A stretch of DNA of 64,000 bases from Ornithinicoccus sp045032955 (GTDB taxonomy: Bacteria; Actinomycetota; Actinomycetes; Actinomycetales; Dermatophilaceae), in assembly GCF_045032955.1 (NCBI RefSeq), contig NZ_JBJFZU010000008.1:62001-126000 (forward strand), given 5' to 3'. Position numbers and translations under genes: made by a program. The notes under the pieces were generated by a model. That model did no database searches, was not told the DNA's origin, and saw nothing but the letters and a program-made list of their open reading frames with translations. Shown one piece after another: positions 52,728 to 60,365 of this stretch. How positions within the stretch are numbered: position 1 is the stretch's first letter; each line of letters opens with the position of its first letter.

Positions 52728-54026
52728 ATGCACGAACCCCCCGCAGAGCACGTCTACCACCGGCTGGTGCAGCCGGACCCCGCTGCCGAGCAGGAGTTCG
52801 GCGGCAGCGGCCGGGTGGCCGCCGGGGGCGTCCGCCTGATCGTCGCCAACGCCCTGCAGAACGTCGGCGACCAGGTGGTGAACGCCAAGACCGTCCTCCC
52901 CTGGTTGTTCTCCGTGCTGGGGGCCCCCGCGGCGATGGTGGCGCTGCTGGTGCCGCTGCGGGAGTCCGGGTCGATGCTGCCGCAGGCCGCGCTGGCGCCG
53001 CGGGTGGCCGCACGCCCGCGCCGCACCCGGGTGTGGATGCTGGGCGCGGCCGTCCAGGGCGTGTCCACGCTGGGGATGGCCGCCGCCGCGGTGCTGCTGG
53101 TGGGCGCACCCGCCGGGGCGGCCGTGCTGGTGGCACTGACCTGCTTCGCCCTGGGCCGTGCGCTGTGCTCGATCGCCGCCAAGGACGTGCAAGGACGCAG
53201 CGTGCCCAAGGGGCAGCGCGGACAGGTGACCGGCACGGCCACAGCCATCTCCGGCGTGGCCGCGATCGCCGTGGGGCTGGGTCTGCACGCCCTCGGACCG
53301 TCGCTGTCGGCCGGCACCCTGGCCGCCTTCCTGGTCGGTGCCGCGCTGGCCTGGTGCGTCGGCATCGTCGTCTATGCCGGGATCCCGGAGGAGCCTGCGG
53401 CCGACGCGCAGGAGCACGCGCCCTGGTGGCGGGACACGGTGGACCTGCTGCGCGGTGACCGGGCCTTCCGGTCCTTCGTGCTGGCCCGGACACTGCTGCT
53501 GGTGTCGGCCCTGGCGCCGCCCTTCATCGTGACCCTGGCCGTGGACGCAGGCGGGTCCGTGCTGGCGGGGCTGGGCTCCTTCGTGATCGCCCAGGGCGTG
53601 GCGTCGGCCGTGGGGGGTCGGGTCTTCGGCCGGCTGGCCGACCGGTCGAGCCGCCTGGTGATGGTGCTCGGGTCGCTGGTCGCCTCGCTGGCCGTCCTCG
53701 TCGTGGTGCTGGTGGTCGCGCTGGCGCCGGACGGCTCGGTCGTGCTGCCGGTGACGTTGGTCGGGGCATACCTGGTGATCAGCCTGGTGCACGTGGGCGT
53801 CCGGGTCGCCCGCAAGACGTATGTCGTGGACGTCGCCGAGGGCGACCAGCGCACCCGCTACGTGGCGGTGTCGAACACCGCGATGGGGCTGGTGCTGCTG
53901 GTCACCGGTGCCGTCAGCGCCGGGCTCGCGCTCTTCGGCCAGCTGCCCGCCCTGGTCTTCCTCGCGGTGCTGGGGCTCCTCGGGGCGGCCGTGTCGTGGC
54001 GGCTGCCCGAGGTCTCGAAGGGCTGA
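52728..54026 (+). CDS. MFS transporter
   Basis: A 432-residue major facilitator superfamily protein with about 12 hydrophobic segments and a 40-residue cytosolic N-terminus (MHEPPAEHVYHRLVQPDPAA). Motif-like turns ALAPRVAARPRRTRV and GRVFGRLADRSSRLV fall in the loops between TM2-3 and TM8-9. I take ATG 52728; the long upstream frame runs through antisense of rplJ and is not coding. The substrate is unknown; family members include drug and metabolite exporters. It is the only plus-strand gene in the r-protein region, divergent from rplJ. Confidence 0.82.
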   Translation: MHEPPAEHVYHRLVQPDPAAEQEFGGSGRVAAGGVRLIVANALQNVGDQVVNAKTVLPWLFSVLGAPAAMVALLVPLRESGSMLPQAALAPRVAARPRRTRVWMLGAAVQGVSTLGMAAAAVLLVGAPAGAAVLVALTCFALGRALCSIAAKDVQGRSVPKGQRGQVTGTATAISGVAAIAVGLGLHALGPSLSAGTLAAFLVGAALAWCVGIVVYAGIPEEPAADAQEHAPWWRDTVDLLRGDRAFRSFVLARTLLLVSALAPPFIVTLAVDAGGSVLAGLGSFVIAQGVASAVGGRVFGRLADRSSRLVMVLGSLVASLAVLVVVLVVALAPDGSVVLPVTLVGAYLVISLVHVGVRVARKTYVVDVAEGDQRTRYVAVSNTAMGLVLLVTGAVSAGLALFGQLPALVFLAVLGLLGAAVSWRLPEVSKG

Positions 54027-54183
54027 GGGCCGCAGGGCCGTCATACTCAAGGGCGCGGTCCCCCGAGTCCCCAGCCCCACGACACCAGGCGCCACGCCAG
54101 GCAGATCCGCGCAGGTTCTGACGGCGGCGGATCCAGGGTTTCCTGGCGACATGGGGCCTGTGGGGCGTGTGGGCGGTGGTGGC

Positions 54184-55146
54184 TCAGGAGGCCGGGCCGG
54201 TGAGAGCTCGCGCGTGGGTGCCGGGCCGGGCAGCAGCTCTGGCGAAGGCGGCGTGCAGCTTGCCGGCGACCGTGGCACCCGAGGCGAGGTCGGCCCAGGT
54301 GAGCCGGACGACCTCGTAGCCGAGCTCGCGCAGGCGGTCCTCCCGGACCTTCTCGGCGCGCAGGGCCGCCGCGTCCCCGTACTTCAGCATCCCGTCGAAC
54401 TCCACGACCACTCCGGCGTCGCGGAAGAGGAAGTCGACCCGGGCCACGAACGCCCCGGCGGCGTCCCGGATCTCGGCCTGCTGCTCGGGGTCGGGCAGGC
54501 CGACCAGCACGAAGACCCACCTGCAGCGGGACTCCCCCGCCGACTCGCTGCGCGCCGAGGCCAGCTCGATCATCCTGAGTGCACGGCCGCGACCGGTCAC
54601 CGGGCCGAGCGCGGCAGCAGCGACGTCCAGGGCGGCGCGGTCGATGACGCCCGTGTGCAGCGCGGCGTCCGCGCTCACCAGGCCGGCCTCGACACCGAAG
54701 CGGGACGCCACCTGCAGGCAGGCCATCGCCGGGACCACGCAGCGGGTGCCCTCGCGGTCGGCGAGGAAGGGTGACGGCACCTGCTGGTGCACCACCACCG
54801 TGCGGTCGGCACGGGAGCGCCCCGGGACGGTGCGGACCAGGTGCACGCGCTCGTCGACGCCGTGCACCCCGATGCCCTGGACGGCGAGGGCGCTGTGATG
54901 GCTCAGCGCCACCGCCGCCCCGGCGCGTTCCCGCGCCACGGCACGAGCCCGGAGGTGGTGCCGGTCCCAGGGCGGGGCGGCCCGCCAGAGCTCGCCGTCC
55001 ACGAAGGTCCCCCGGCGCAGGCGCACCAGGCGCCCGCGAGCGACCAGGTCCCGGACCGCCTCGGACCCGAGGCCCAACGCCTCGAGGTCCCGGGTGCCGG
55101 CGACCCCTCGGTGGGTGGCCAGCAGCAGGCTCAGCGCGTCATCCAT
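54184..55146 (-). CDS. AbiEi antitoxin-like / DUF559 nuclease-like protein
   Basis: A 320-residue protein. The N-terminal ~70 residues look like the AbiEi antitoxin winged helix (THRGVAGTRDLEALGLGSEA, RGRLVRLRRGTFVDGE). The C-terminal ~100 residues resemble DUF559/very-short-patch-repair-like PD-(D/E)XK folds: RVDFLFRDAGVVVEFDGMLK at about 236-255, then EKVREDRLRELGYEVVRLTW. ATG 55146. No AbiEii toxin partner lies next to it. Such fusions are frequent in actinobacteria and uncharacterised; a defence or DNA-repair role is possible but not shown. Confidence 0.75.
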   Translation of the reverse strand: MDDALSLLLATHRGVAGTRDLEALGLGSEAVRDLVARGRLVRLRRGTFVDGELWRAAPPWDRHHLRARAVARERAGAAVALSHHSALAVQGIGVHGVDERVHLVRTVPGRSRADRTVVVHQQVPSPFLADREGTRCVVPAMACLQVASRFGVEAGLVSADAALHTGVIDRAALDVAAAALGPVTGRGRALRMIELASARSESAGESRCRWVFVLVGLPDPEQQAEIRDAAGAFVARVDFLFRDAGVVVEFDGMLKYGDAAALRAEKVREDRLRELGYEVVRLTWADLASGATVAGKLHAAFARAAARPGTHARALTGPAS

Positions 55147-55210
55147 CCGCCCAGGGTGGGCGAACGGCCGGCGCCGTGGTGTCTCTGAGGTGCGTGCGAC
55201 CCCTCAGGGC

Positions 55211-55241
55211 CGTAAGCGCCCCTGGGGTCGGGGCGCATACG
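55211..55241. terminator. second hairpin between rplA and the AbiEi-like gene
   Basis: CGTAAGCGCCCC pairs with GGGGCGCATACG (one A-A mismatch) around a 7-base loop. It lies between the rplA terminator and the AbiEi-like gene and may act as backup terminator or shield. Confidence 0.5.
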
Positions 55242-55256
55242 GGCGTGGGGACGACA

Positions 55257-55292
55257 GAGGCCCCCGGCGAGCTCTCGCTCACCGGGGGCCTC
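55257..55292. terminator. terminator hairpin after rplA
   Basis: GAGGCCCCCGG (55257-55267) pairs exactly with CCGGGGGCCTC (55282-55292), and GAGC/GCTC pair inside. It begins ten bases after the rplA stop. Confidence 0.8.
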
Positions 55293-55301
55293 GTCGACCG
55301 C

Positions 55302-56018
55302 TCACTCGCCTGCGGCGACCTCCACCACGGAGCCCACGCGCGACGGGTCCAGCGGGATGCCGGGGCCCATCGTGGTGGCCATCGTGGCCTTGGTGACGTA
55401 CCGGCCCTTGGAGCTGGACGGCTTGAGCCGCAGCACCTCTTCGATGGCCGCACCGTAGTTCTCCGCCAGCGTGGCCTCGTCGAACGAGGTCTTGCCGATG
55501 ATGAAGTGCAGGTTGCTGTGCTTGTCGACGCGGAACTCGATCTTGCCGCCCTTGATGTCGGAGACGGCCTTGCCGGTGTCCATCGTCACGGTGCCGGTCT
55601 TCGGGTTCGGCATCAGGCCGCGGGGGCCCAGGATCTTGCCCAGACGGCCGACCTTGCCCATCAGGTCCGGGGTCGCGACCACGGCGTCGAAGTCGGTCCA
55701 GCCGCCGGAGACCTTGTCGATCATGTCGTCCGAGCCGACGTAGTCGGCACCGGCCTCGCGGGCGGCCTCGGCCTTGTCGCCGTTGGCGAAGACGAGGACG
55801 CGGGCGGTCTTGCCCGTCCCGCCGGGCAGGTTGACGGTGCCACGGACCAGCTGGTCCGCCTTGCGCGGGTCGACGCCCAGTCGCAGGGCGACCTCGACGG
55901 TCGCGTCGTAGGTGGTGGTGCTGGTCTCCTTGGCCAGGCGGATCGCCTCACGAGGGGTGTAGAGCGTGCCCTCGGTGAGCTTGTCCGCCGCGGCGCGGTA
56001 GGCCTTGCTGCGCTTCAT
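55302..56018 (-). CDS. rplA: 50S ribosomal protein L1
   Basis: A 238-residue L1 of the mobile stalk at the E site. ATG 56018 (MKRSKAYRAAADKLTEGTLY) with GGAGTG upstream; the longer frame crosses a hairpin. LGKILGPRGLMPNPKTGTVT and TMGPGIPLDPSRV are diagnostic. It represses rplKA in E. coli. Confidence 0.99.
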   Translation of the reverse strand: MKRSKAYRAAADKLTEGTLYTPREAIRLAKETSTTTYDATVEVALRLGVDPRKADQLVRGTVNLPGGTGKTARVLVFANGDKAEAAREAGADYVGSDDMIDKVSGGWTDFDAVVATPDLMGKVGRLGKILGPRGLMPNPKTGTVTMDTGKAVSDIKGGKIEFRVDKHSNLHFIIGKTSFDEATLAENYGAAIEEVLRLKPSSSKGRYVTKATMATTMGPGIPLDPSRVGSVVEVAAGE

Positions 56019-56084
56019 CGTGCACTCCATTCGGTGTGGTGGGAGCTGTGGTCGTACGGGCCGGCGCAGGCCCTGCCACAGTGC

Positions 56085-56125
56085 GAGGTATGCCGTGCCG
56101 CCCGGGGGGCGGACCGGCATACCTC
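56085..56125. promoter_or_regulatory. hairpin between rplK and rplA
   Basis: GAGGTATGCCG (56085-56095) pairs with CGGCATACCTC (56115-56125), with CCGCCC/GGGCGG pairing inside. It may be an attenuator or part of an L1-binding leader before rplA. Both arms carry the GGTATGCC octamer. Confidence 0.55.
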
Positions 56126-56132
56126 AGGGTGA

Positions 56133-56564
56133 TCACTCGGTGGTGACGCCCATCGAGCGCGCGGTGCCGGCGATGATCCGCTTGGCCATCTCCAGGTCGC
56201 TCGCGTTGAGGTCCTGCATCTTCATCTCCGCGATCTCGGTGAGCTGCGCGTCGGTCAGCTTCGCGACCTTCGTCTTGTGCGGCTCACCGGACCCCTTGGC
56301 GACGCCGGCAGCCTTCTTGATCAGCTCGGCGGCCGGCGGGGTCTTGGTGATGAAGGTGAAGGAACGGTCCTCGAAGACCGTGATCTCGACCGGGATGACG
56401 TTGCCACGCTGGGACTCCGTCGCGGCGTTGTAGGCCTTGACGAACTCCATGATGTTGACACCGTGCTGACCCAGCGCCGGCCCGACGGGCGGGGCGGGGG
56501 TGGCGGCACCGGCCTGGATCTGCAGCTTGATGAAGCCGGAGACCTTCTTGCTCTTGGGGGGCAT
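56133..56564 (-). CDS. rplK: 50S ribosomal protein L11
   Basis: A 143-residue L11 of the GTPase-associated centre. The Pro-rich N-terminal part has GAATPAPPVGPALGQHGVNI, the thiostrepton-site region. The RNA-binding C-terminal part ends AGTARSMGVTTE. ATG 56564, 84 bases after nusG. Confidence 0.99.
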   Translation of the reverse strand: MPPKSKKVSGFIKLQIQAGAATPAPPVGPALGQHGVNIMEFVKAYNAATESQRGNVIPVEITVFEDRSFTFITKTPPAAELIKKAAGVAKGSGEPHKTKVAKLTDAQLTEIAEMKMQDLNASDLEMAKRIIAGTARSMGVTTE

Positions 56565-56648
56565 GCTGATTTCTCCTTCGTCGGTGGGCCGACGCCGTGG
56601 GCGATGACCCGGTTGCAGTCCGGGGCGCGGGTCCGCGCCCCGGGGGGA

Positions 56649-57503
56649 TCAGATCTTGGCGACCTGGTTGAACGACAGCTCGACCGGGGTCTCGCGGCCG
56701 AAGATCGAGACCAGCACCTTGAGCTTGTTGCTCTCGGGCAGGATCTCGGAGATCGTGGCGGGAAGGGTCTCGAACGGACCCTCCATGACGGTGACGGACT
56801 CGCCGACCTCGAAGTCGACCTGCGGCTGCGCGGAGCGGGAGGACCCGGAGTCCTGCTGGCCGGAGGCGGCGGAGGATCCGGCGGCCGGGGCCGGGGTGTC
56901 GAAGGTCGGGGCCAGCATGGAGACGACCTCGTCGATCGAGAGCGGCACCGGCTGGTGGGCGTTGCCGACGAAGCCGGTGACGCCGGGCGTGTGCCGCACG
57001 GCTCCCCACGACTCGTCGGTGAGCTCCATCCGGACCAGCACGTAGCCGGGCATCCGGACGCGGCGCACCTGCTTGCGCTGGCCGTTCTTGATCTCGGTCA
57101 CCTCTTCCATGGGGACCTCCACCTCGAAGATGTAGTCCTCCATGTTGAGGCTGGTGATACGGGTCTCCAGGTTGTGCTTCACCCGGTTCTCGTAGCCGGC
57201 GTAGGAGTGCACGACGAACCAGTCGCCGTACTTGCCGCGCAGCACCGAGGTGAACTCCTCCAGGGGGTCCACCACGGCCTCGGCGTCGTCGCCGTCCTCG
57301 TCGGCCGGCTCCGCACCCTCGGGCGCCGGGTCGGCGACCGGCTCGGAGTGAACCTCGTCGTCCTCCCCGTAGACGGCGTCCTCCACGGGGTCGGTCGCCG
57401 AGGAGTCGGTGGCACCGTCCGCCGCGGACGCGACGTCGAGGTCGGCGTCCTGCACGGACTGTTCGGCGGTGACCTGGTCATGGTCAGGGGTGTGCTCGGA
57501 CAT
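56649..57503 (-). CDS. nusG: transcription elongation factor NusG
   Basis: A 284-residue NusG linking polymerase to ribosome or Rho. The first ~80 residues are an acidic disordered extension. The NGN domain has WFVVHSYAGYENRVKHNLET and VRRVRMPGYVLVRM; the KOW domain has FEVGESVTVMEGPFETLPAT. A Ser/Ala/Gln linker (~200-225) is longer than in E. coli (181 residues). ATG 57503. Confidence 0.98.
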   Translation of the reverse strand: MSEHTPDHDQVTAEQSVQDADLDVASAADGATDSSATDPVEDAVYGEDDEVHSEPVADPAPEGAEPADEDGDDAEAVVDPLEEFTSVLRGKYGDWFVVHSYAGYENRVKHNLETRITSLNMEDYIFEVEVPMEEVTEIKNGQRKQVRRVRMPGYVLVRMELTDESWGAVRHTPGVTGFVGNAHQPVPLSIDEVVSMLAPTFDTPAPAAGSSAASGQQDSGSSRSAQPQVDFEVGESVTVMEGPFETLPATISEILPESNKLKVLVSIFGRETPVELSFNQVAKI

Positions 57504-57556
57504 GCCCTACTTCCTCAGGTGTGGTGCCTCGGCGCGGGGGCGACGAGGAGCGGCGG

Positions 57557-57802
57557 TCAGGCCCCGAAGACGAGGCCGACCAGCCGCTGGAACAGCTGGT
57601 CGAGGCCGAAGACGAAGGCCATCATCACGACGACGAAGACGAACACGACGATCGTGTAGGTGATGAGCTCCTGCCGCGTGGGCTGGACGACCTTGCGCAG
57701 CTCGGCCAGGACCTGCTCGACGAAGGTGGCCGGGCGCACCGACTGGCCGGAGCCAGGCTCGCTGCGGGCGGCACCATCGGTGTCGCGGGCGGGGTTCGCC
57801 AC
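57557..57802 (-). CDS. secE: preprotein translocase subunit SecE
   Basis: An 81-residue SecE with one membrane helix (YTIVVFVFVVVMMAFVFGLD) after the amphipathic stretch VEQVLAELRKVVQPTRQELI. GTG 57802 (VANPARDTDG) has AGGAAGGCGATCC upstream; the longer frame runs into tRNA-Trp. It pairs with SecY in SecYEG. Confidence 0.96.
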   Translation of the reverse strand: MANPARDTDGAARSEPGSGQSVRPATFVEQVLAELRKVVQPTRQELITYTIVVFVFVVVMMAFVFGLDQLFQRLVGLVFGA

Positions 57803-57868
57803 GGATCGCCTTCCTGTTGCAGGTCTGGTTGGTCGCGACGTCCATGCTCTGCCTGCACGTCGCTCGCG

Positions 57869-57941
57869 CAGGGCAAGAGGGACTCGAACCCCCAACCGCC
57901 GGTTTTGGAGACCGGTGCTCTACCAATTGAGCTATTGCCCT
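57869..57941 (-). tRNA. trnW: tRNA-Trp (CCA)
   Basis: Minus strand: acceptor AGGGCAA at 57941-57935 pairs with TTGCCCT at 57876-57870, D arm TAGCTCAATTGGTAGAGCA, anticodon loop TCTCCAAAA with anticodon CCA, T arm GGGGGTTCGAGTCCC. Discriminator G; the terminal CCA is not encoded. About 65 bases upstream of secE, as in other actinobacteria. Confidence 0.97.
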
Positions 57942-58012
57942 TCACCCGGGGACCGCGGCACCGGCCGCCGTTGGGGGGCAGGCTGGTGCGTGGTGCGAAC
58001 ACCCGAATGGGC

Positions 58013-58042
58013 AGTCTACGTGACGCGCGTCCACAGGTGCAA
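58013..58042 (-). promoter_or_regulatory. tRNA-Trp/secE operon promoter
   Basis: Minus strand TTGCAC (58042-58037), 18-base spacer, TAGACT (58018-58013). Start would be near 58006, about 65 bases before the tRNA. It lies in a 111-base divergent gap. Confidence 0.65.
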
Positions 58043-58052
58043 AGATGGGCGG

Positions 58053-59261
58053 GTGAGCCCGCAGACCCGCATCAGTGCCCGTGTCGGTTCCATCGCCGAG
58101 TCCGCGACCCTGGCGGTCGACGCCAGGGCGAAGGCCCTCAAGGCCGAAGGACGCCCCGTCATCGGCTTCGGCGCCGGCGAACCCGACTTCCCCACCCCCG
58201 ACTACATCGTCCAGGCCGCCGTCGAGGCGTGCAGCGTACCGGCGAACCACCGCTACTCCCCCGCCGGCGGGATGCCCGACCTCAAGGCGGCCATCGTCGC
58301 CAAGACACGCCGCGACTCCGGGTATGCCGTGGAGCCGGCCAACGTGCTGGTCACCAACGGTGGCAAGCAGGCGGTCTACAACACCTTCGCGGCGCTGCTC
58401 GACCCGGGTGACGAGGTCATCCTGCCCACGCCCTACTGGACCACCTACCCGGAGGCGATCCAGTTGGCGGGCGGCACCCCGGTGGACGTCTTCGCGGGGG
58501 CCGACCAGGCATACCTCGTCACCGTGGAGCAGCTCGAGGCGGCGCGCACCGAGCACACCAAGGCGCTGCTGTTCTGCTCACCGTCGAACCCGACCGGCGC
58601 GGTCTACCCGCCCGAACAGGTGGAGGCGATCGGGCGCTGGGCGCTCGAGCGCGGCATCTGGGTGATCACCGACGAGATCTACGAGCACCTGCTCTACGAC
58701 GGCGCCCAGGCGCCCTCGATGCCGGTGCTGGTGCCCGAGCTGGCGGACACCTGCGTGGTGCTCAACGGCGTCGCCAAGACCTACGCCATGACCGGCTGGC
58801 GGGTGGGCTGGATGATCGGCCCCAAGGACGTCGTCAAGGCGGCCACCAACCTGCAGAGCCACGCCACCTCCAACGTCGCCAACGTGTCCCAGCGCGCCGC
58901 GATCGCCGCGCTGGAGGGCAGCCTGGGCGCGGTCGAGGAGATGAAGCTGGCCTTCGACCGGCGGCGCCGGCTGATGGTCGAGATGCTGAGCGCGATCGAG
59001 GGCGTGCACTGCCCGGTCCCGCAGGGTGCCTTCTACGCCTACCCCAGCGTGCAGGGGGTCCTGGGCCGGACCATCCGGGGCCGCACCCCGCAGACGTCGG
59101 CCGAGCTGGCCGCCCTGATCCTGGACGAGGTGGAGGTCGCGGTGGTGCCCGGCGAGGCCTTCGGGCCCAGCGGCTACCTCCGCCTGTCCTACGCGCTGGG
59201 CGACGACGACCTGCGCGAGGGCGTCGGCCGGATCCAGGCTCTGCTGGGCGAGGCGCGCTGA
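58053..59261 (+). CDS. aspartate/aromatic-type aminotransferase (class I PLP)
   Basis: A 402-residue fold-type I aminotransferase using pyridoxal phosphate. VIGFGAGEPDFPTPDYIV opens the conserved part; LFCSPSNPTGAVY, ITDEIYEHLLYDG and VAKTYAMTGWRVGW follow, with Lys242 as the PLP Schiff base. GTG 58053 (VSPQTRISARVGSIAESATL) is typical; the long upstream frame is non-coding and lies antisense to secE and tRNA-Trp. It resembles AspC/AatA proteins next to secE in many actinobacteria; likely aspartate-2-oxoglutarate transamination, but aromatic substrates are possible. Confidence 0.93.
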   Translation: MSPQTRISARVGSIAESATLAVDARAKALKAEGRPVIGFGAGEPDFPTPDYIVQAAVEACSVPANHRYSPAGGMPDLKAAIVAKTRRDSGYAVEPANVLVTNGGKQAVYNTFAALLDPGDEVILPTPYWTTYPEAIQLAGGTPVDVFAGADQAYLVTVEQLEAARTEHTKALLFCSPSNPTGAVYPPEQVEAIGRWALERGIWVITDEIYEHLLYDGAQAPSMPVLVPELADTCVVLNGVAKTYAMTGWRVGWMIGPKDVVKAATNLQSHATSNVANVSQRAAIAALEGSLGAVEEMKLAFDRRRRLMVEMLSAIEGVHCPVPQGAFYAYPSVQGVLGRTIRGRTPQTSAELAALILDEVEVAVVPGEAFGPSGYLRLSYALGDDDLREGVGRIQALLGEAR

Positions 59262-59301
59262 GGGCGACGGTGCGCTAGCCTCGCTGCCAGGAGGTCGACA
59301 G

Positions 59302-59652
59302 ATGGTGGGTGGGGATCCTGCTCGGCTCAACGGGTCGGGCAGCACGACGATGGACTGTGCGATCGACCTGCAGGGCGGGCAGACCGCCCTGGGGGCGTAC
59401 CGCACCTTCGACGAGGCGTCGCTGGGACGGGCGGCCACCGGCAGCGGGGTGGCTGCCGCCTTCGACGCGGCGCTGGCCGAGCTGGTCCGCGCGACGGGGC
59501 GGCTCGGGGACACCTGCGCCACGGACGGTCACCACCTGCAGCGCGCCTCGCGGGAGATCGACACCGCCGCGAACGACGCGGAGGGCGGCGGTGGAGGGGC
59601 CGGTAGTGGTGGAGCCGGTGGAGGGGCCGGCGGCGGGACCGTCCCCCCATGA
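59302..59652 (+). CDS. small helical Gly-tailed protein (EspC/WXG-superfamily-like)
   Basis: A 116-residue protein with no signal peptide. Residues ~17-94 are helical (GVAAAFDAALAELVRATGRL, HHLQRASREIDTAANDAE), in the size and pattern of EspC-like or WXG100-like secretion partners, though no W-x-G is present. The last ~22 residues are Gly-rich. ATG 59302 has CAGGAGGTCGAC upstream. Its stop overlaps the lipoprotein start (ATGA). It is the first gene of the toxin-like operon; a partner or chaperone for the third product is inferred from context only. Confidence 0.7.
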   Translation: MVGGDPARLNGSGSTTMDCAIDLQGGQTALGAYRTFDEASLGRAATGSGVAAAFDAALAELVRATGRLGDTCATDGHHLQRASREIDTAANDAEGGGGGAGSGGAGGGAGGGTVPP

Positions 59653-60365
59653 GGGCACGGGGACGGGGCGCCGCCGTGGCGCTGACGATGATCATGACCC
59701 TCGCCGCGTGCGGCAGCCAGGAGGAGCAGATGGGCACCGAGGAGACCACGCCCGCGACCACCGGCCCGCCCGCCGACGAGGACACCCGGACGAGCGCGGA
59801 GCCGGACGCCTTCAGCGTGTCCGTCGACGCGAGCGCGACCCCGGCCACGGCACCGGAGGGCTTCACCGCCGGGCTCGAGGGCGTGCTCGTGACCTACACC
59901 GTCACCAACGACGGCCCTGAGCCGATCAAGGTGGCCACCGACCGTGGCTCCGGCCAGACCCGGTCCTCGGTCACCGCGAGCGCCGCGGTCTGGGTCAGCG
60001 CCGGCAGCTCCCCCGACGTGGCGCGCCTGTCCAAGCAGGTGTTCGGCATACCGGACGGGGTGCTGCCGACCGACCTGCACCGGGTGGGCAGTGCCACCGT
60101 GGAGCCGGGTGGAACGCTCGAGGACACCGCCTTCGTCACCCTGCCCCTGGCCACGGACCTGCCCGAGGGCACCCGGACCATCACCGTGACCGAGGACCCG
60201 CTGCAGGATCCCGCGGCGGTGACCGGCGTCGAGGTCTGCGTGCAGCTGGCACCGGGACCGGAACCAGGTCAGGAGGAGCCGTACGCGTCCACCATCGCCG
60301 CGAACGCCTCCGGCACCACCACCGTGTGCAGCGAGGTCGTCGAGCTCCCCGAGGGGACACGGTGA
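59649..60365 (+). CDS. lipoprotein of the toxin-like operon
   Basis: A 238-residue lipoprotein. The signal peptide MRARGRGAAVALTMIMTLAA ends at lipobox LAAC with Cys21. A Thr/Pro/Asp-rich linker (~25-55) precedes an Ig-like beta domain (VLVTYTVTNDGPEPIKVAT, ITVTEDPLQDP). ATG 59649 overlaps the preceding stop; the stop overlaps the toxin-like start (GTGA). The strict coupling suggests a shared task: immunity protein, surface receptor or assembly factor for the third product. I do not recognise the family. Confidence 0.82.
   Translation: MRARGRGAAVALTMIMTLAACGSQEEQMGTEETTPATTGPPADEDTRTSAEPDAFSVSVDASATPATAPEGFTAGLEGVLVTYTVTNDGPEPIKVATDRGSGQTRSSVTASAAVWVSAGSSPDVARLSKQVFGIPDGVLPTDLHRVGSATVEPGGTLEDTAFVTLPLATDLPEGTRTITVTEDPLQDPAAVTGVEVCVQLAPGPEPGQEEPYASTIAANASGTTTVCSEVVELPEGTR

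Noticed and set aside
52728..55146. Insertion sequence or integrated element between rplJ and rplA
   Set aside because: No transposase, integrase, terminal inverted repeats or target duplications were seen; base composition matches the neighbours.
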